This document shows, piece by piece, positions 44,599-52,330 of a stretch of DNA of 64,000 nt (its first letter is position 1; the number at the start of each line of letters is the position of its first letter). Source of the DNA: Frateuria_A sp035944355 (GTDB taxonomy: Bacteria; Pseudomonadota; Gammaproteobacteria; Xanthomonadales; Rhodanobacteraceae); the NCBI RefSeq assembly GCF_035944355.1, contig NZ_DASZBH010000014.1, positions 186,001 through 250,000 on the forward strand, given 5' to 3'. Under the pieces are notes generated by a model. That model did no database searches. It had not been told where the DNA came from and saw only the letters and a program-made list of their open reading frames with translations. A program made the position numbers and the translations under genes.

Positions 44599-44825
44599 TA
44601 ACTAATTGATTCCAAACAACTTAACGGAAGTTTTCCGAGAAAAATCCGGCCGCCGATCGCCCCAACCGCTCGCTGCGGAGTATCATTCGAAGTCCGAGGG
44701 TTGATCACTTGGCAGTGGGCCCCGGATCGCCGCCCGGCGCGTCAGGCGGGTCAGCTCCTCAGCCTGACGCGTCTGGGCAGCACTTTTGAAGCCTGCCTTT
44801 CGGCCCTTTCCCCGCACACACACCT

Positions 44826-44846
44826 CGGCGCGCCTGCTGCGCGCCG
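44826..44846 (-). terminator. Hairpin after the HiPIP gene
   Basis: CGGCGCGC, loop CTGCT, GCGCGCCG: a perfect 8-bp stem 19 bases past the HiPIP stop codon. No T-run, so termination is only suggested. Confidence 0.4.
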
Positions 44847-44864
44847 ACGCGATGCGTGAGTCCT

Positions 44865-45200
44865 TTAGGCCTTCTTCGGCGTATGCGACACGCACCAGCC
44901 CTTGGCGTTGACCGACTTGCCGGGGAACAACTGGCAGGGGCCATAGCCGGCCGTGCCGGTGCCGGAATAGAACTGGCAATTGGCGCAGACATCGCCAGCC
45001 TTGTGTTTCGGATTCTTCGACTGGCTGGCGTCCTCGACGTAGTCGAGCGCCTTGGCCGTCGGGTCGGACTCGGCCACGTGCGGCAGATCCGCCGCACGCG
45101 CGAAGCGCGGCAAACTCCCAACCACCGCCGCGGCCGCTGCGGTACCGGCCGCCACCTTGAGGAAACGCCTGCGCGACTGGAGATCGTTCTCTTGCGACAT
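44865..45200 (-). CDS. High-potential iron-sulfur protein (HiPIP), Tat-exported
   Basis: A periplasmic one-electron carrier with a [4Fe-4S] cluster. The 111-residue precursor has a Tat signal (SRRRFLKVAAGTAAAAAV) and cleavage probably near ARA-ADLPH, so the cluster is inserted before export. The four cluster cysteines are CANC, GPC and GWC in the last 45 residues. AGGAGG stands seven bases before the ATG. HiPIPs donate electrons to terminal oxidases or photosynthetic centres; here the partner is unknown. A Fur-like inverted repeat lies about 80 bases upstream in the region shared with mtnB. Confidence 0.93.
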   Translation of the reverse strand: MSQENDLQSRRRFLKVAAGTAAAAAVVGSLPRFARAADLPHVAESDPTAKALDYVEDASQSKNPKHKAGDVCANCQFYSGTGTAGYGPCQLFPGKSVNAKGWCVSHTPKKA

Positions 45201-45279
45201 GGATGAACCTCCTGTTTCGCCACCGCGGACGCGGCGGCCCTGGCCGATGGTACGCTCGCGACGTCAATGAAACCTGACT

Positions 45280-45296
45280 TGCGAGAACGACTCGCA
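45280..45296. promoter_or_regulatory. TGCGAG-AACGA-CTCGCA inverted repeat (Fur-like)
   Basis: Perfect 6-bp arms with a 5-base centre, flanked so the minus strand reads AATGCGAGTCGTTCTCGCA. This resembles the TGCGAATnATTCGCA form of Fur boxes in GC-rich proteobacteria. It lies between divergent HiPIP and mtnB genes; the regulator assignment is inference. Confidence 0.35.
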
Positions 45297-45322
45297 TTTG
45301 TCGCGGGAAGCACCAGACCGCG

Positions 45323-45331
45323 TGCTATAGT
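45323..45331 (+). promoter_or_regulatory. mtnB promoter -10 (TGCTATAGT)
   Basis: Extended -10 TGC-TATAGT. Transcription should start near 45338, just before the palindrome at 45341. A TTGTCG further upstream is 22 bases away, too far for a normal -35. Confidence 0.5.
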
Positions 45332-45340
45332 CGCCCACCG

Positions 45341-45354
45341 TTTGGACGTCCAAA
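45341..45354 (+). promoter_or_regulatory. TTTGGACGTCCAAA operator candidate at mtnB
   Basis: A perfect 14-bp palindrome between the predicted transcription start and the mtnB ATG (45360), where bound protein would block transcription or the RNA form could hide the start codon. Its centre GGACGTCC is like the MetJ met-box AGACGTCT; the gene is in methionine salvage, so a methionine-responsive repressor is plausible but unproven. Confidence 0.55.
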
Positions 45355-45359
45355 TCCCC

Positions 45360-46004
45360 ATGCAGGAACTCCCCTCCTCCGTCGATCCGGCCCGCTTCGC
45401 GTTGTGTGCGGACGCCATCGCCGATGCCGCGCGCGAACTGTCCGCGCTGGGCTGGACACCGGCCACCAGCAGCAACTTCTCCATGCGCATCGACGAGGAG
45501 CTTGCCGCGGTCACTATCTCCGGCCGCGACAAGGGCAAGCTCGGGCGCGAGGACATCATGCTGGTGGACATGGCCGGGCACCCGGTCGGCACCCGCGCCC
45601 GCCCCAGCGCCGAAACCGAATTGCATACCCAGCTCTACCGCCGCATGCCGGCCGTCCAGGCCGTACTGCACACGCATTCGCGCACGCAGAGCGTGGCCTC
45701 GCGGCTGTTCGCCCGCGCCGGGCGGATCGTGCTGGAAGGCTGGGAACTGCAGAAGGCCATCACCGGCTACACCACGCACGAGAGCGTGCTCGAGATCCCG
45801 GTGTTCCCCAACACCCAGCACATGCCCGAGCTGGTCGCCCAGGTCGATGCCTGGCTCGACGCCGGCAAGCCGCTGCACGCCTACCTGATCGACGGCCACG
45901 GCATCTATGCCTGGGGCGCCGACATGGCGCAGGCGCGCCGCCACCTCGAAGCACTCGAATTCCTGCTCGGTTGCGAGCTCGATCTCAGGAGACTGTCCGC
46001 ATGA
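45360..46004 (+). CDS. mtnB: Methylthioribulose-1-phosphate dehydratase MtnB
   Basis: Dehydrates 5-methylthioribulose-1-phosphate in the methionine salvage pathway; a zinc enzyme of the class II aldolase fold. 214 residues from MQELPSSVDPARF. Metal-binding histidines are in ETELHTQLY and VLHTHSRTQSV; further on IDGHGIYAWGADM carries the third. The TSSNFSMRI and SGRDKGKLG segments are family signatures. First gene of mtnB-mtnD-(mtnC); the stop overlaps mtnD as ATGA. mtnA and mtnK/mtnN are not in this window. Confidence 0.95.
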   Translation: MQELPSSVDPARFALCADAIADAARELSALGWTPATSSNFSMRIDEELAAVTISGRDKGKLGREDIMLVDMAGHPVGTRARPSAETELHTQLYRRMPAVQAVLHTHSRTQSVASRLFARAGRIVLEGWELQKAITGYTTHESVLEIPVFPNTQHMPELVAQVDAWLDAGKPLHAYLIDGHGIYAWGADMAQARRHLEALEFLLGCELDLRRLSA

Positions 46005-46555
46005 GCCGCCTGCGCATCTACGACGAAGCCCATCCGGACCAACCCCTGGGCGTGCATACCCGACTGGAAGACATCGCCCGCGAGCTCGGTGACGTCGGCG
46101 TCCGTTTCGAGCAGTGGGAGGCAAGCGCCCCCATCGCCCCCGGCGCCAGCCAGGAGGAAGTCATCGCCGCCTACCGCGCCGACATCGACCGGCTGATGCG
46201 CGAGGAGGGCTACCAGTCCGTCGACGTGATCAGCCTGGCGCCCGATCACCCCGATCGCGCGGCGCTGCGGCGCAAGTTCCTGAGCGAACACACCCACAGC
46301 GAGGACGAGGTGCGCTTCTTCGTTGCCGGCAGCGGCCAGTTCACCCTGCACCTGCGCGGCAAGGTCTACGACGTGCTGTGCGAAGCGGGCGACCTGATCG
46401 GCGTGCCGGATGGCACGCCGCACTGGTTCGACATGAGCGAATCGCCCTACTTCGTCGCCATCCGCCTTTTCAGCAACAAGGAAGGCTGGGTCGCCAACTT
46501 CACCGGCGCGGACATCGCCGAGCGCTTCCCGCGGATGGAACCCTCAGCGCGCTGA
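46001..46555 (+). CDS. mtnD: Acireductone dioxygenase MtnD (ARD)
   Basis: Oxidises acireductone to formate and 2-keto-4-methylthiobutyrate (Fe form) or to methylthiopropionate, CO and formate (Ni form). A 184-residue cupin. The 3-His 1-Glu metal site is seen in EHTHSEDEVRFFV and GTPHWFDM. The start overlaps mtnB with AGGAG ten bases upstream. It acts after MtnC although it precedes mtnC in the operon. Confidence 0.95.
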   Translation: MSRLRIYDEAHPDQPLGVHTRLEDIARELGDVGVRFEQWEASAPIAPGASQEEVIAAYRADIDRLMREEGYQSVDVISLAPDHPDRAALRRKFLSEHTHSEDEVRFFVAGSGQFTLHLRGKVYDVLCEAGDLIGVPDGTPHWFDMSESPYFVAIRLFSNKEGWVANFTGADIAERFPRMEPSAR

Positions 46556-46662
46556 GGAGATGGGCAAGGATCGCGCTGCGCGGTGCAACAAGAGCTTGAC
46601 GTCCACCGATCTCCACGCGCATCCGCCGGCGCTGCGGCTATGCTGGCGCTTCCCCAACGCAC

Positions 46663-47358
46663 ATGACGCCCATGACCACCCTCCGCGCCATCGTCACCGA
46701 CATCGAAGGCACCACCAGCTCGATCAGCTTCGTCAAGGACGTGCTGTTCCCCTATGCGCGCAAGCGCCTGCCCGCGTTCGTCGAAACGCATGCCGACCGG
46801 CCCGAAGTGCAGCACTGGTTGCACGAAGCGGCCAAGGAAGCGGGAATCGTCGAGGCCACCCGCCAGGAGATCATCGAGCTGCTGCTGGGCTGGATCGACC
46901 AGGACCGCAAGTCCACCGCGCTCAAGGCGCTGCAGGGCATGGTCTGGCAGGAGGGCTATGAGGCGGGCGAGTACCGTGCGCACGTCTACCCGGAGGTCGC
47001 CGCCCGGCTGCACGACTGGCGCGCCGACGGCTTGCACCTGTACGTCTACTCCTCCGGCTCGGTGCCCGCGCAGCGGCTGTTCTTCCGCTATAGCGAAGCG
47101 GGCGACCTGACGCCGCTGTTCGCCGGCTACTTCGACACCGAAACCGGCCCCAAGCGCGAAACCGATTCCTACGTCCGGATCGCCGAGGCATTGGGCGAGC
47201 GCCCGGAACACATCCTGTTCCTTTCCGACATCGTCGAGGAGCTGGACGCCGCGCGGGCGGCCGGCCTGCAGACCGGATGGCTGGTCCGCCCCCCGCAGCC
47301 GATGCCCGCGCAGCCGCGCCATCCCGTGCATGCCGGCTTCGACACCATCCGGATCTGA
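46663..47358 (+). CDS. mtnC: Enolase-phosphatase E1 (MtnC)
   Basis: Bifunctional HAD-family enzyme that enolises 2,3-diketo-5-methylthiopentyl-1-phosphate and removes the phosphate, giving acireductone. 231 residues. HAD motif I is the atypical VTDIEGTTSSI (nucleophile about Asp13), motif II YSSGS, and motif III/IV FLSDIVEELDAA. MTPMTT offers two start codons (46663 and 46672). The 107-base gap after mtnD holds TATGCT at 46639-46644, which may be a second promoter. Confidence 0.95.
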   Translation: MTPMTTLRAIVTDIEGTTSSISFVKDVLFPYARKRLPAFVETHADRPEVQHWLHEAAKEAGIVEATRQEIIELLLGWIDQDRKSTALKALQGMVWQEGYEAGEYRAHVYPEVAARLHDWRADGLHLYVYSSGSVPAQRLFFRYSEAGDLTPLFAGYFDTETGPKRETDSYVRIAEALGERPEHILFLSDIVEELDAARAAGLQTGWLVRPPQPMPAQPRHPVHAGFDTIRI

Positions 47359-47366
47359 CGGCCGCG

Positions 47367-48407
47367 ATGCGTACCGCACTGATCGCCCTGCTCGCCTTCG
47401 CCGCCGGCATCCTGGCGATGCTCCTGGTGCGGGAACGGCTGCCGTCAGCGGCCGTGCCCCACGCGCAGGCGCCGCTGGTGCAACCGGTCGCTCCGGCGAG
47501 TGCGCTGCCGCCGCCGGACGATGCCGAGACCGAAACTGCGCCGGGCGATGACAATGACTGGCCCGAACAGGCTCCCACGCCCGAGCAGGTGATCTACGCG
47601 CAACCGCAGCGGCTGGATCAGGCTCTCGCACGACTGGGGCCGCGTGTGCCGGGCAAGCCGAACCTGTACCTGGTGGCCTTTGCCGGCGACGGCGGCGAGG
47701 ACGTGTTCCGCAACGAGGCCGAGTACGCGGCGCAGCTGTTCACCCGCCGCTTCGGCCCCAGCGCCCACGCGCTGGTGCTGGAGAACAATCCCGATACGCT
47801 CGCCACCCGCCCGCTCGCCACCTGGAGCAACCTGGAGCACGCACTGGATGGCCTGGCCCGGACGATGGATCCGCAACAGGACATCCTGCTGCTCTACCTC
47901 ACCAGCCACGGCAGCGAGGCCCACGACCTGCTGGTGGACATGGACCCGCTGCCGCTGGACCAGATCGGTGCGGACGACCTGGGTTCCATCCTCAAGGCGC
48001 GGCCGTTCAAGTGGAAGGTCGTGGTGGTCAATGCCTGCTATTCGGGCGGGTTCGTGCCCTCGCTGCAGGGCGCCGGTACCCTGGTGATCACCGCGGCGCG
48101 CAGCGACCGCAGCTCGTTCGGCTGCGGCAACGATTCGGCCGCCACCTATTTCGGTCGCGCGTGGCTCATCGACGCGCTCAACCGCACGACCGATTTCATC
48201 ACCGCCTTCAGACAGGCTTCCGATGAGGTCGCCACCTGGGAGCGGCAGGACCACCTGCTCGCCTCGGAACCGCAGATCGACATCGGCTCGGGCATCGCAG
48301 GCCAGCTTTCGAAATGGCAGGCCGGCATCCGACCCGGACCGGCTGTGCCCTTCGATCCAGGCACGGCGGCCACGGCCCTGCAGAAAAAGGCGGCTGCCGC
48401 GCGGTAG
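47367..48407 (+). CDS. C13 (legumain-like) family cysteine peptidase, membrane-anchored
   Basis: 346 residues from MRTALIALLAFAAG, whose N-terminal hydrophobic segment (3-21) is an uncleaved anchor or signal; a Pro/Ala-rich linker runs to about residue 75. The caspase-hemoglobinase fold follows with the catalytic dyad His181 in YLTSHGSE and Cys224 in VVVNACYSGGF, plus LVITAARSDRSSFGC, which shapes the substrate pocket. Peptidase_C13 proteins of proteobacteria have no well-described function. It begins 8 bases after mtnC, so it is probably cotranscribed with the salvage genes, and it ends 3 bases from the convergent hisIE. Confidence 0.87.
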   Translation: MRTALIALLAFAAGILAMLLVRERLPSAAVPHAQAPLVQPVAPASALPPPDDAETETAPGDDNDWPEQAPTPEQVIYAQPQRLDQALARLGPRVPGKPNLYLVAFAGDGGEDVFRNEAEYAAQLFTRRFGPSAHALVLENNPDTLATRPLATWSNLEHALDGLARTMDPQQDILLLYLTSHGSEAHDLLVDMDPLPLDQIGADDLGSILKARPFKWKVVVVNACYSGGFVPSLQGAGTLVITAARSDRSSFGCGNDSAATYFGRAWLIDALNRTTDFITAFRQASDEVATWERQDHLLASEPQIDIGSGIAGQLSKWQAGIRPGPAVPFDPGTAATALQKKAAAAR

Positions 48408-48410
48408 CGG

Positions 48411-49058
48411 CTAGGGTGCCTGGGCGGCACCGCCATGCCCATCCGGCGGATGACGCTCGGCCAGCACGCGCGCCACCTGGTCCCAACCCAGGCCCCGCGA
48501 GCGCAGCAGCACGATCAGGTGATAGACCAGGTCCGCCGCCTCCCCGAGCAGCGCGGCGTCGTCCTGGGCGACGGCGGCCAGCGCGGTTTCCACGCCTTCC
48601 TCGCCCACCTTCTGCGCCATCCGGCGCACGCCGCTCTCCAGCAAATGCGTGGTGTAGCTTCCGGCCGGGCGCTCCCGGGCGCGCCACGCGACCAGCGCAT
48701 CGAGCTCGGCCAGGAAGCCACCTGGCGGGCGCACCGTATCGCCGAAGCAGCTGCGCGTGCCCCGGTGGCAGGTCGGACCGGCGGGCTCCGCGAGCACCAG
48801 CAACGCGTCGGCATCGCAATCGACGTGCAGCGCCTTGAGCCTGAGCACGTTCCCCGAGCTTTCGCCCTTGGTCCACAGGCGCCGCTTGCTGCGGCTGTGG
48901 AAGGTGACGCATCCGCTGGCGCGGGTCGCCGCGAGTGCATCGGCATCCATGTAGCCGAGCATCAACACTTCGCCAGTGAGCCAGTGCTGCACGATCGCCG
49001 GCACCAGGCCGCCGCCCTTGGCAAAATCCACGTTCACTTCGCCGCCTTCCAGATTCAT
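48411..49058 (-). CDS. hisI: Bifunctional phosphoribosyl-AMP cyclohydrolase / phosphoribosyl-ATP diphosphatase
   Basis: Histidine steps 2 and 3 (hisIE fusion). 215 residues. The HisI domain (about 1-110) has the metal-binding LWTKGESSGN, CDADALL and CHRGTRSCF segments; the HisE domain (about 120-200) has KVGEEGVETALAA and EAADLVYHLIVLL. Last gene of the operon; its ATG overlaps the hisF stop (ATGA). It ends three bases from the end of the convergent C13 peptidase gene, leaving no room for a terminator between them. Confidence 0.96.
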   Translation of the reverse strand: MNLEGGEVNVDFAKGGGLVPAIVQHWLTGEVLMLGYMDADALAATRASGCVTFHSRSKRRLWTKGESSGNVLRLKALHVDCDADALLVLAEPAGPTCHRGTRSCFGDTVRPPGGFLAELDALVAWRARERPAGSYTTHLLESGVRRMAQKVGEEGVETALAAVAQDDAALLGEAADLVYHLIVLLRSRGLGWDQVARVLAERHPPDGHGGAAQAP

Positions 49059-49846
49059 GCCGCCTCCACCGCGGGCAGTACCCGTACCGCCACACCCTGC
49101 ACCGCCAGCCACTGCTTGAGCGCCGGCACCTCGATGGCACCCGTGTGGAACACGCTGGCCGCCAGCGCCCCGTCCACATCGGCCCCGACGAAGACGTCGC
49201 GGAAATGCTCGCGCGTACCGGCGCCGCCGGAGGCGACCAGGGGCACTTCGCATAGCGCGCGTGCCTGCGTCAGTTGCGCGATGTCGTAGCCCTGGCGCAC
49301 GCCGTCGCTGCCCATGCAGTTGAGCACGATCTCCCCCGCACCCAGGCGCTGCGCCTCGACGATCCAGTCCAGCGTGCGCCTTGCCAGCGCCTGCGTGCGC
49401 GAGGGATCGCCGGTGTACTGACGCACGCGCCACTCCCCGTCGGCATCGCGGAGCGAGTCGATGCCCACGACCACGCACTGCACCCCGAAGGCTTCCGCCA
49501 GCTCGCCGATCAACGCCGGCCGCTGCAACGCCGGCGAATTGACCGAGACCTTGTCGGCGCCGGCATGGAGCACGGCGCGCGCCTCCTCCACGCTGCTGAT
49601 GCCGCCGGCCACGCAGAACGGGATGTCGATCACCCGCGCCACCCGTTCGACCCAGCCGCGGTCGACCGTGCGACCTTCCGGGCTGGCGGTGATGTCGTAG
49701 AAGACCAGCTCGTCGGCGCCCGCGTCGCGGTAGCGCAACGCCAGCTCGACGATGCCGCCGACCACCGCGTGGTCGCGGAAACGCACGCCCTTGACCACCT
49801 GGCCATCGCGTACGTCCAGGCAGGGGATGATGCGGCGGCTCAGCAT
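49055..49846 (-). CDS. hisF: Imidazole glycerol phosphate synthase subunit HisF (cyclase)
   Basis: Cyclises PRFAR with ammonia from HisH to imidazole glycerol phosphate and AICAR. A 263-residue TIM barrel. Catalytic Asp11 lies in IIPCLDVRDGQVVKG, and the second acid Asp in LNCMGSDGVRQGYD. The phosphate loops VAGGISS and ASGGAGT are visible. It starts inside the hisA end (7-base overlap). Confidence 0.97.
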   Translation of the reverse strand: MLSRRIIPCLDVRDGQVVKGVRFRDHAVVGGIVELALRYRDAGADELVFYDITASPEGRTVDRGWVERVARVIDIPFCVAGGISSVEEARAVLHAGADKVSVNSPALQRPALIGELAEAFGVQCVVVGIDSLRDADGEWRVRQYTGDPSRTQALARRTLDWIVEAQRLGAGEIVLNCMGSDGVRQGYDIAQLTQARALCEVPLVASGGAGTREHFRDVFVGADVDGALAASVFHTGAIEVPALKQWLAVQGVAVRVLPAVEAA

Positions 49847-50607
49847 CCGGTTGCCTCCCCCGCCTGCACGAACGGACCTTGCAGCGCCAGCGCCTCGCGC
49901 AGCGTGAAGCGACCTTCCAGCAGCCCTCGCCCGAGGATCACTCCATGCGCGCCGGCAGCCTTTGCGGCGAGGATGTCGTCCACCGAACGCACGCCGCCGG
50001 ACGCCTGCACGGCCAGCGTGGGCGCGATGACCGCAAGGTGGCGATAGAGCGCAAGGTTGAAACCGGCAAGCATGCCGTCGCGGTCGATGTCGGTGCACAG
50101 CAGGTGGCGGGCGCCGTGCGCCGCGTACCAGGGGGCCAGATCGTCGAGCGTGCGCGTTTCGGGCTGGGTCCAGCCGGCACTGGGCAAGGTCCATCGATCA
50201 TCGACCCAGCGCGTATCCAGCGCGATGGTGAAGCGCTCGCCGCCATGGCGTTCCAGCCAGCCCGCCACGCGCACCGGCTCGCGGATCGCCACGCTGCCCA
50301 GCACCACGCGCCGCACGCCGGCATCGAACAGCCGGTGCACATCGCCGATGCCGCGCACGCCGCCGCCCGCCTGCACGCTCAGGCCGGTGCGCGCGATGGC
50401 CTCGATGACCGCCAGGTTGGCCAGGCCGCCGGCCTTGGCGCCGTCCAGGTCGACCAGGTGCAGCCATCGCGCGCCGTCCGCCGCATAGGTCTCGGCGAGC
50501 GCCAGCGGATCGTTCGCGTAGGTGGTCTGCCGCGCGTAGTCGCCCTGAGCCAGGCGCACCACCTGGCCGGCGCGCAGGTCGATGGCGGGGATGATGTCGA
50601 TGCTCAT
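49840..50607 (-). CDS. hisA: ProFAR isomerase HisA
   Basis: Amadori rearrangement of ProFAR to PRFAR, step 4 of histidine synthesis. A 255-residue TIM barrel related to HisF. The catalytic Asp8 is in IIPAIDLRAGQVVRL and the second Asp in CTDIDRDGML; phosphate loops are VQAGGGVRG and ASGGVRS. The ATG overlaps the hisH stop as ATGA. Confidence 0.97.
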   Translation of the reverse strand: MSIDIIPAIDLRAGQVVRLAQGDYARQTTYANDPLALAETYAADGARWLHLVDLDGAKAGGLANLAVIEAIARTGLSVQAGGGVRGIGDVHRLFDAGVRRVVLGSVAIREPVRVAGWLERHGGERFTIALDTRWVDDRWTLPSAGWTQPETRTLDDLAPWYAAHGARHLLCTDIDRDGMLAGFNLALYRHLAVIAPTLAVQASGGVRSVDDILAAKAAGAHGVILGRGLLEGRFTLREALALQGPFVQAGEATGC

Positions 50608-51209
50608 AGTGCTAGGAAGTTGCGCAGCAGGCGGGCGCCCACCGCAGCCGAGCGTTCCGGATGGAACTGCATGCCGAAGAAGTTGCCCTGCGCGATCACG
50701 GCCGAGAACGGCTGGCCGTGGTCGGCCGAGGCCAAGGTGTAGTCGCCCACCGGCACCGCGTAGCCGTGCACGAAGTAGGCTTGCGCGTCGGGGGCGATAC
50801 CTGCGAGCAAGGGATGTGTCCCAAGCGCCCGCAGCCGGTTCCAGCCCATATGCGGAACACGCAATCCCGGCGCGGGCTTCATCCGCCGCACGGGAGCGGC
50901 GATCAAGCCCAGGCAGTCCACGTCGCCCTCGTCCGAATGGCTGCACAGCAATTGCATCCCCAGACAGACGCCCAGCACCGGCTGCCGCAGTCCGCGCAAC
51001 AGCTCCACCAGGCCCAGTTCGCGCAGACGCGCCATGGCCGGACCCGCGGCGCCGACGCCCGGCAGGATCACCTTGCCCGCGCCGCGGATGGCGTCCGGCT
51101 CGGCGGTGAGCGGCGCGTCCACGCCCAGGCGCTGCAGCGCATAACGGACCGAGCCGATGTTGGTGCCGCCGGCGTCGACCAACACCACCGAAGATCCGCG
51201 GGAACCCAT
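50604..51209 (-). CDS. hisH: Imidazole glycerol phosphate synthase subunit HisH (glutaminase)
   Basis: Class I glutamine amidotransferase supplying ammonia to HisF. 201 residues if started at the ATG with GGGGA upstream. The nucleophile Cys is in LGVCLGMQLL, and the His/Glu pair in GMQFHPERSA. PGVGAAGPAM is the oxyanion strand. N-terminal SSVVLVDAGGTNIGS replaces the usual D-Y-G-x-G-N. A GTG at 51272 overlapping the hisB stop (GTGA) would add 21 residues and restore the operon-wide overlap pattern. Confidence 0.94.
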   Translation of the reverse strand: MGSRGSSVVLVDAGGTNIGSVRYALQRLGVDAPLTAEPDAIRGAGKVILPGVGAAGPAMARLRELGLVELLRGLRQPVLGVCLGMQLLCSHSDEGDVDCLGLIAAPVRRMKPAPGLRVPHMGWNRLRALGTHPLLAGIAPDAQAYFVHGYAVPVGDYTLASADHGQPFSAVIAQGNFFGMQFHPERSAAVGARLLRNFLAL

Positions 51210-51268
51210 GGCATCCCCGCTACCGCGCCTTCCCGGCGACAGTCCGGGAACAGCGGTTGCCGCGGACG

Positions 51269-52330
51269 TCACAGCGCCCCCTTGGTGCTAGGCAGCTCGC
51301 TGCCCTCGCGCCGCAATGCCTGGCGCAATGCACGGGCGACCACCTTGAAGCAGGCCTCGACCATGTGATGGGCATTTTCGCCGCGCACCGAGAGGTGCAG
51401 GTTGGCGCCCAGGGTTTCGCACAGCGAGCGGAAGAAATGCGGCACCAGCTCGGTCGGCAGCCCGCCGACGTGTTCGCGCGGAAAGCGGCCCTCGAACACG
51501 AAACACGGCCGCCCCGACAGATCCAGCGCGGCGCTGGCCAGGGACTCGTCCATCGGCAAGGTAAAGCCGTAGCGGCCGATGCCGCGCTTGTCGCCCAGCG
51601 CCTGGCGCAGGGCCTGCCCGAGCGCGAGCGCGCAGTCCTCCACCGTGTGGTGCTCGTCCACCCCGATGTCGCCTTCGCAGCCGAGCGTCAGCGCGAAGCC
51701 GCCGTGCTTGCCCAGCTGGTCGAGCATGTGGTCGAAGAAGCCCAGCCCTGTCCGCACTTGCGATTCGCCTGGTCGATCCAGATCCACGGCCACCGCGATC
51801 GAGGTCTCGCGCGTGCGCCGCGCCACCGTACCCAAGCGCGGCGCGTCGAGCAGCCGATGCGCGACGCCGGCCCAATCCAGCCCCGGCCCCAGGCGGAAGC
51901 CGCGCACACCCAGGTTGGCGGCCAGCTGCAGATCGCTTTCGCGGTCGCCGACCATGGCCGAGGCGGCGCGGCCCCAGCCATCGTCGGCCAGGTAATGGCG
52001 CAGCAGGCCCACGCCCGGCTTGCGCGTGTCCAGGCCTTCGTGCGCGAAGCTGCGGTCGATCAGCACCTCGGCGAACACGATGCCCTGCGAGGCGAGGATG
52101 CGCAGCAGCAGATCCTGCGGCCCGCGGAAGGCCTCCTCGGGAAAGCTGGGCGTACCCAAGCCGTCCTGGTTGCTGACCATCACCAGTTCGTAGCCGGCCG
52201 CCATGCAGCGCTGCAGCGCGCCGACCACGCCGGGCACCAGGTCGAGCTTGTCGTAGCTGTCGATCTGCTCGTCCGGCGGCTCGACGATCAGGCAGCCGTC
52301 CCGGTCGACGAAGAGGATCTTGCGGCTCAT
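51269..52330 (-). CDS. hisB: Bifunctional histidinol-phosphatase / imidazoleglycerol-phosphate dehydratase
   Basis: Steps 6 and 8 of the pathway in one 353-residue protein. The N-terminal HAD phosphatase domain (1-165) has LFVDRDGCL with the nucleophile Asp, VSNQDG, and GDRESDLQLA. The C-terminal dehydratase domain (170-353) has the Mn-binding FDHMLDQLGKH, DEHHTVEDCALALG and ENAHHMVEACFK. The fused form is typical of gammaproteobacteria. Overlaps hisC by ATGA. Confidence 0.97.
   Translation of the reverse strand: MSRKILFVDRDGCLIVEPPDEQIDSYDKLDLVPGVVGALQRCMAAGYELVMVSNQDGLGTPSFPEEAFRGPQDLLLRILASQGIVFAEVLIDRSFAHEGLDTRKPGVGLLRHYLADDGWGRAASAMVGDRESDLQLAANLGVRGFRLGPGLDWAGVAHRLLDAPRLGTVARRTRETSIAVAVDLDRPGESQVRTGLGFFDHMLDQLGKHGGFALTLGCEGDIGVDEHHTVEDCALALGQALRQALGDKRGIGRYGFTLPMDESLASAALDLSGRPCFVFEGRFPREHVGGLPTELVPHFFRSLCETLGANLHLSVRGENAHHMVEACFKVVARALRQALRREGSELPSTKGAL

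Larger units (their letters stand above)
44503..44864. other. AT-rich and hairpin-rich intergenic region
   Basis: 362 bases between a plus-strand permease and a minus-strand HiPIP gene, without a convincing gene. Bases 44540-44650 are visibly AT-rich against a GC-rich background and carry the hairpin at 44552-44593. Closer to the HiPIP gene are two GC-rich stem-loops: CGCGTCAGGC/GCCTGACGCG (44738-44771) and the one at 44826-44846. Confidence 0.6.

Noticed and set aside
44683..45592. Minus-strand frames overlapping the HiPIP gene and mtnB
   Set aside because: The HiPIP frame has a Tat signal, four cluster cysteines and AGGAGG. The alternatives have none of these and also run antisense to mtnB.
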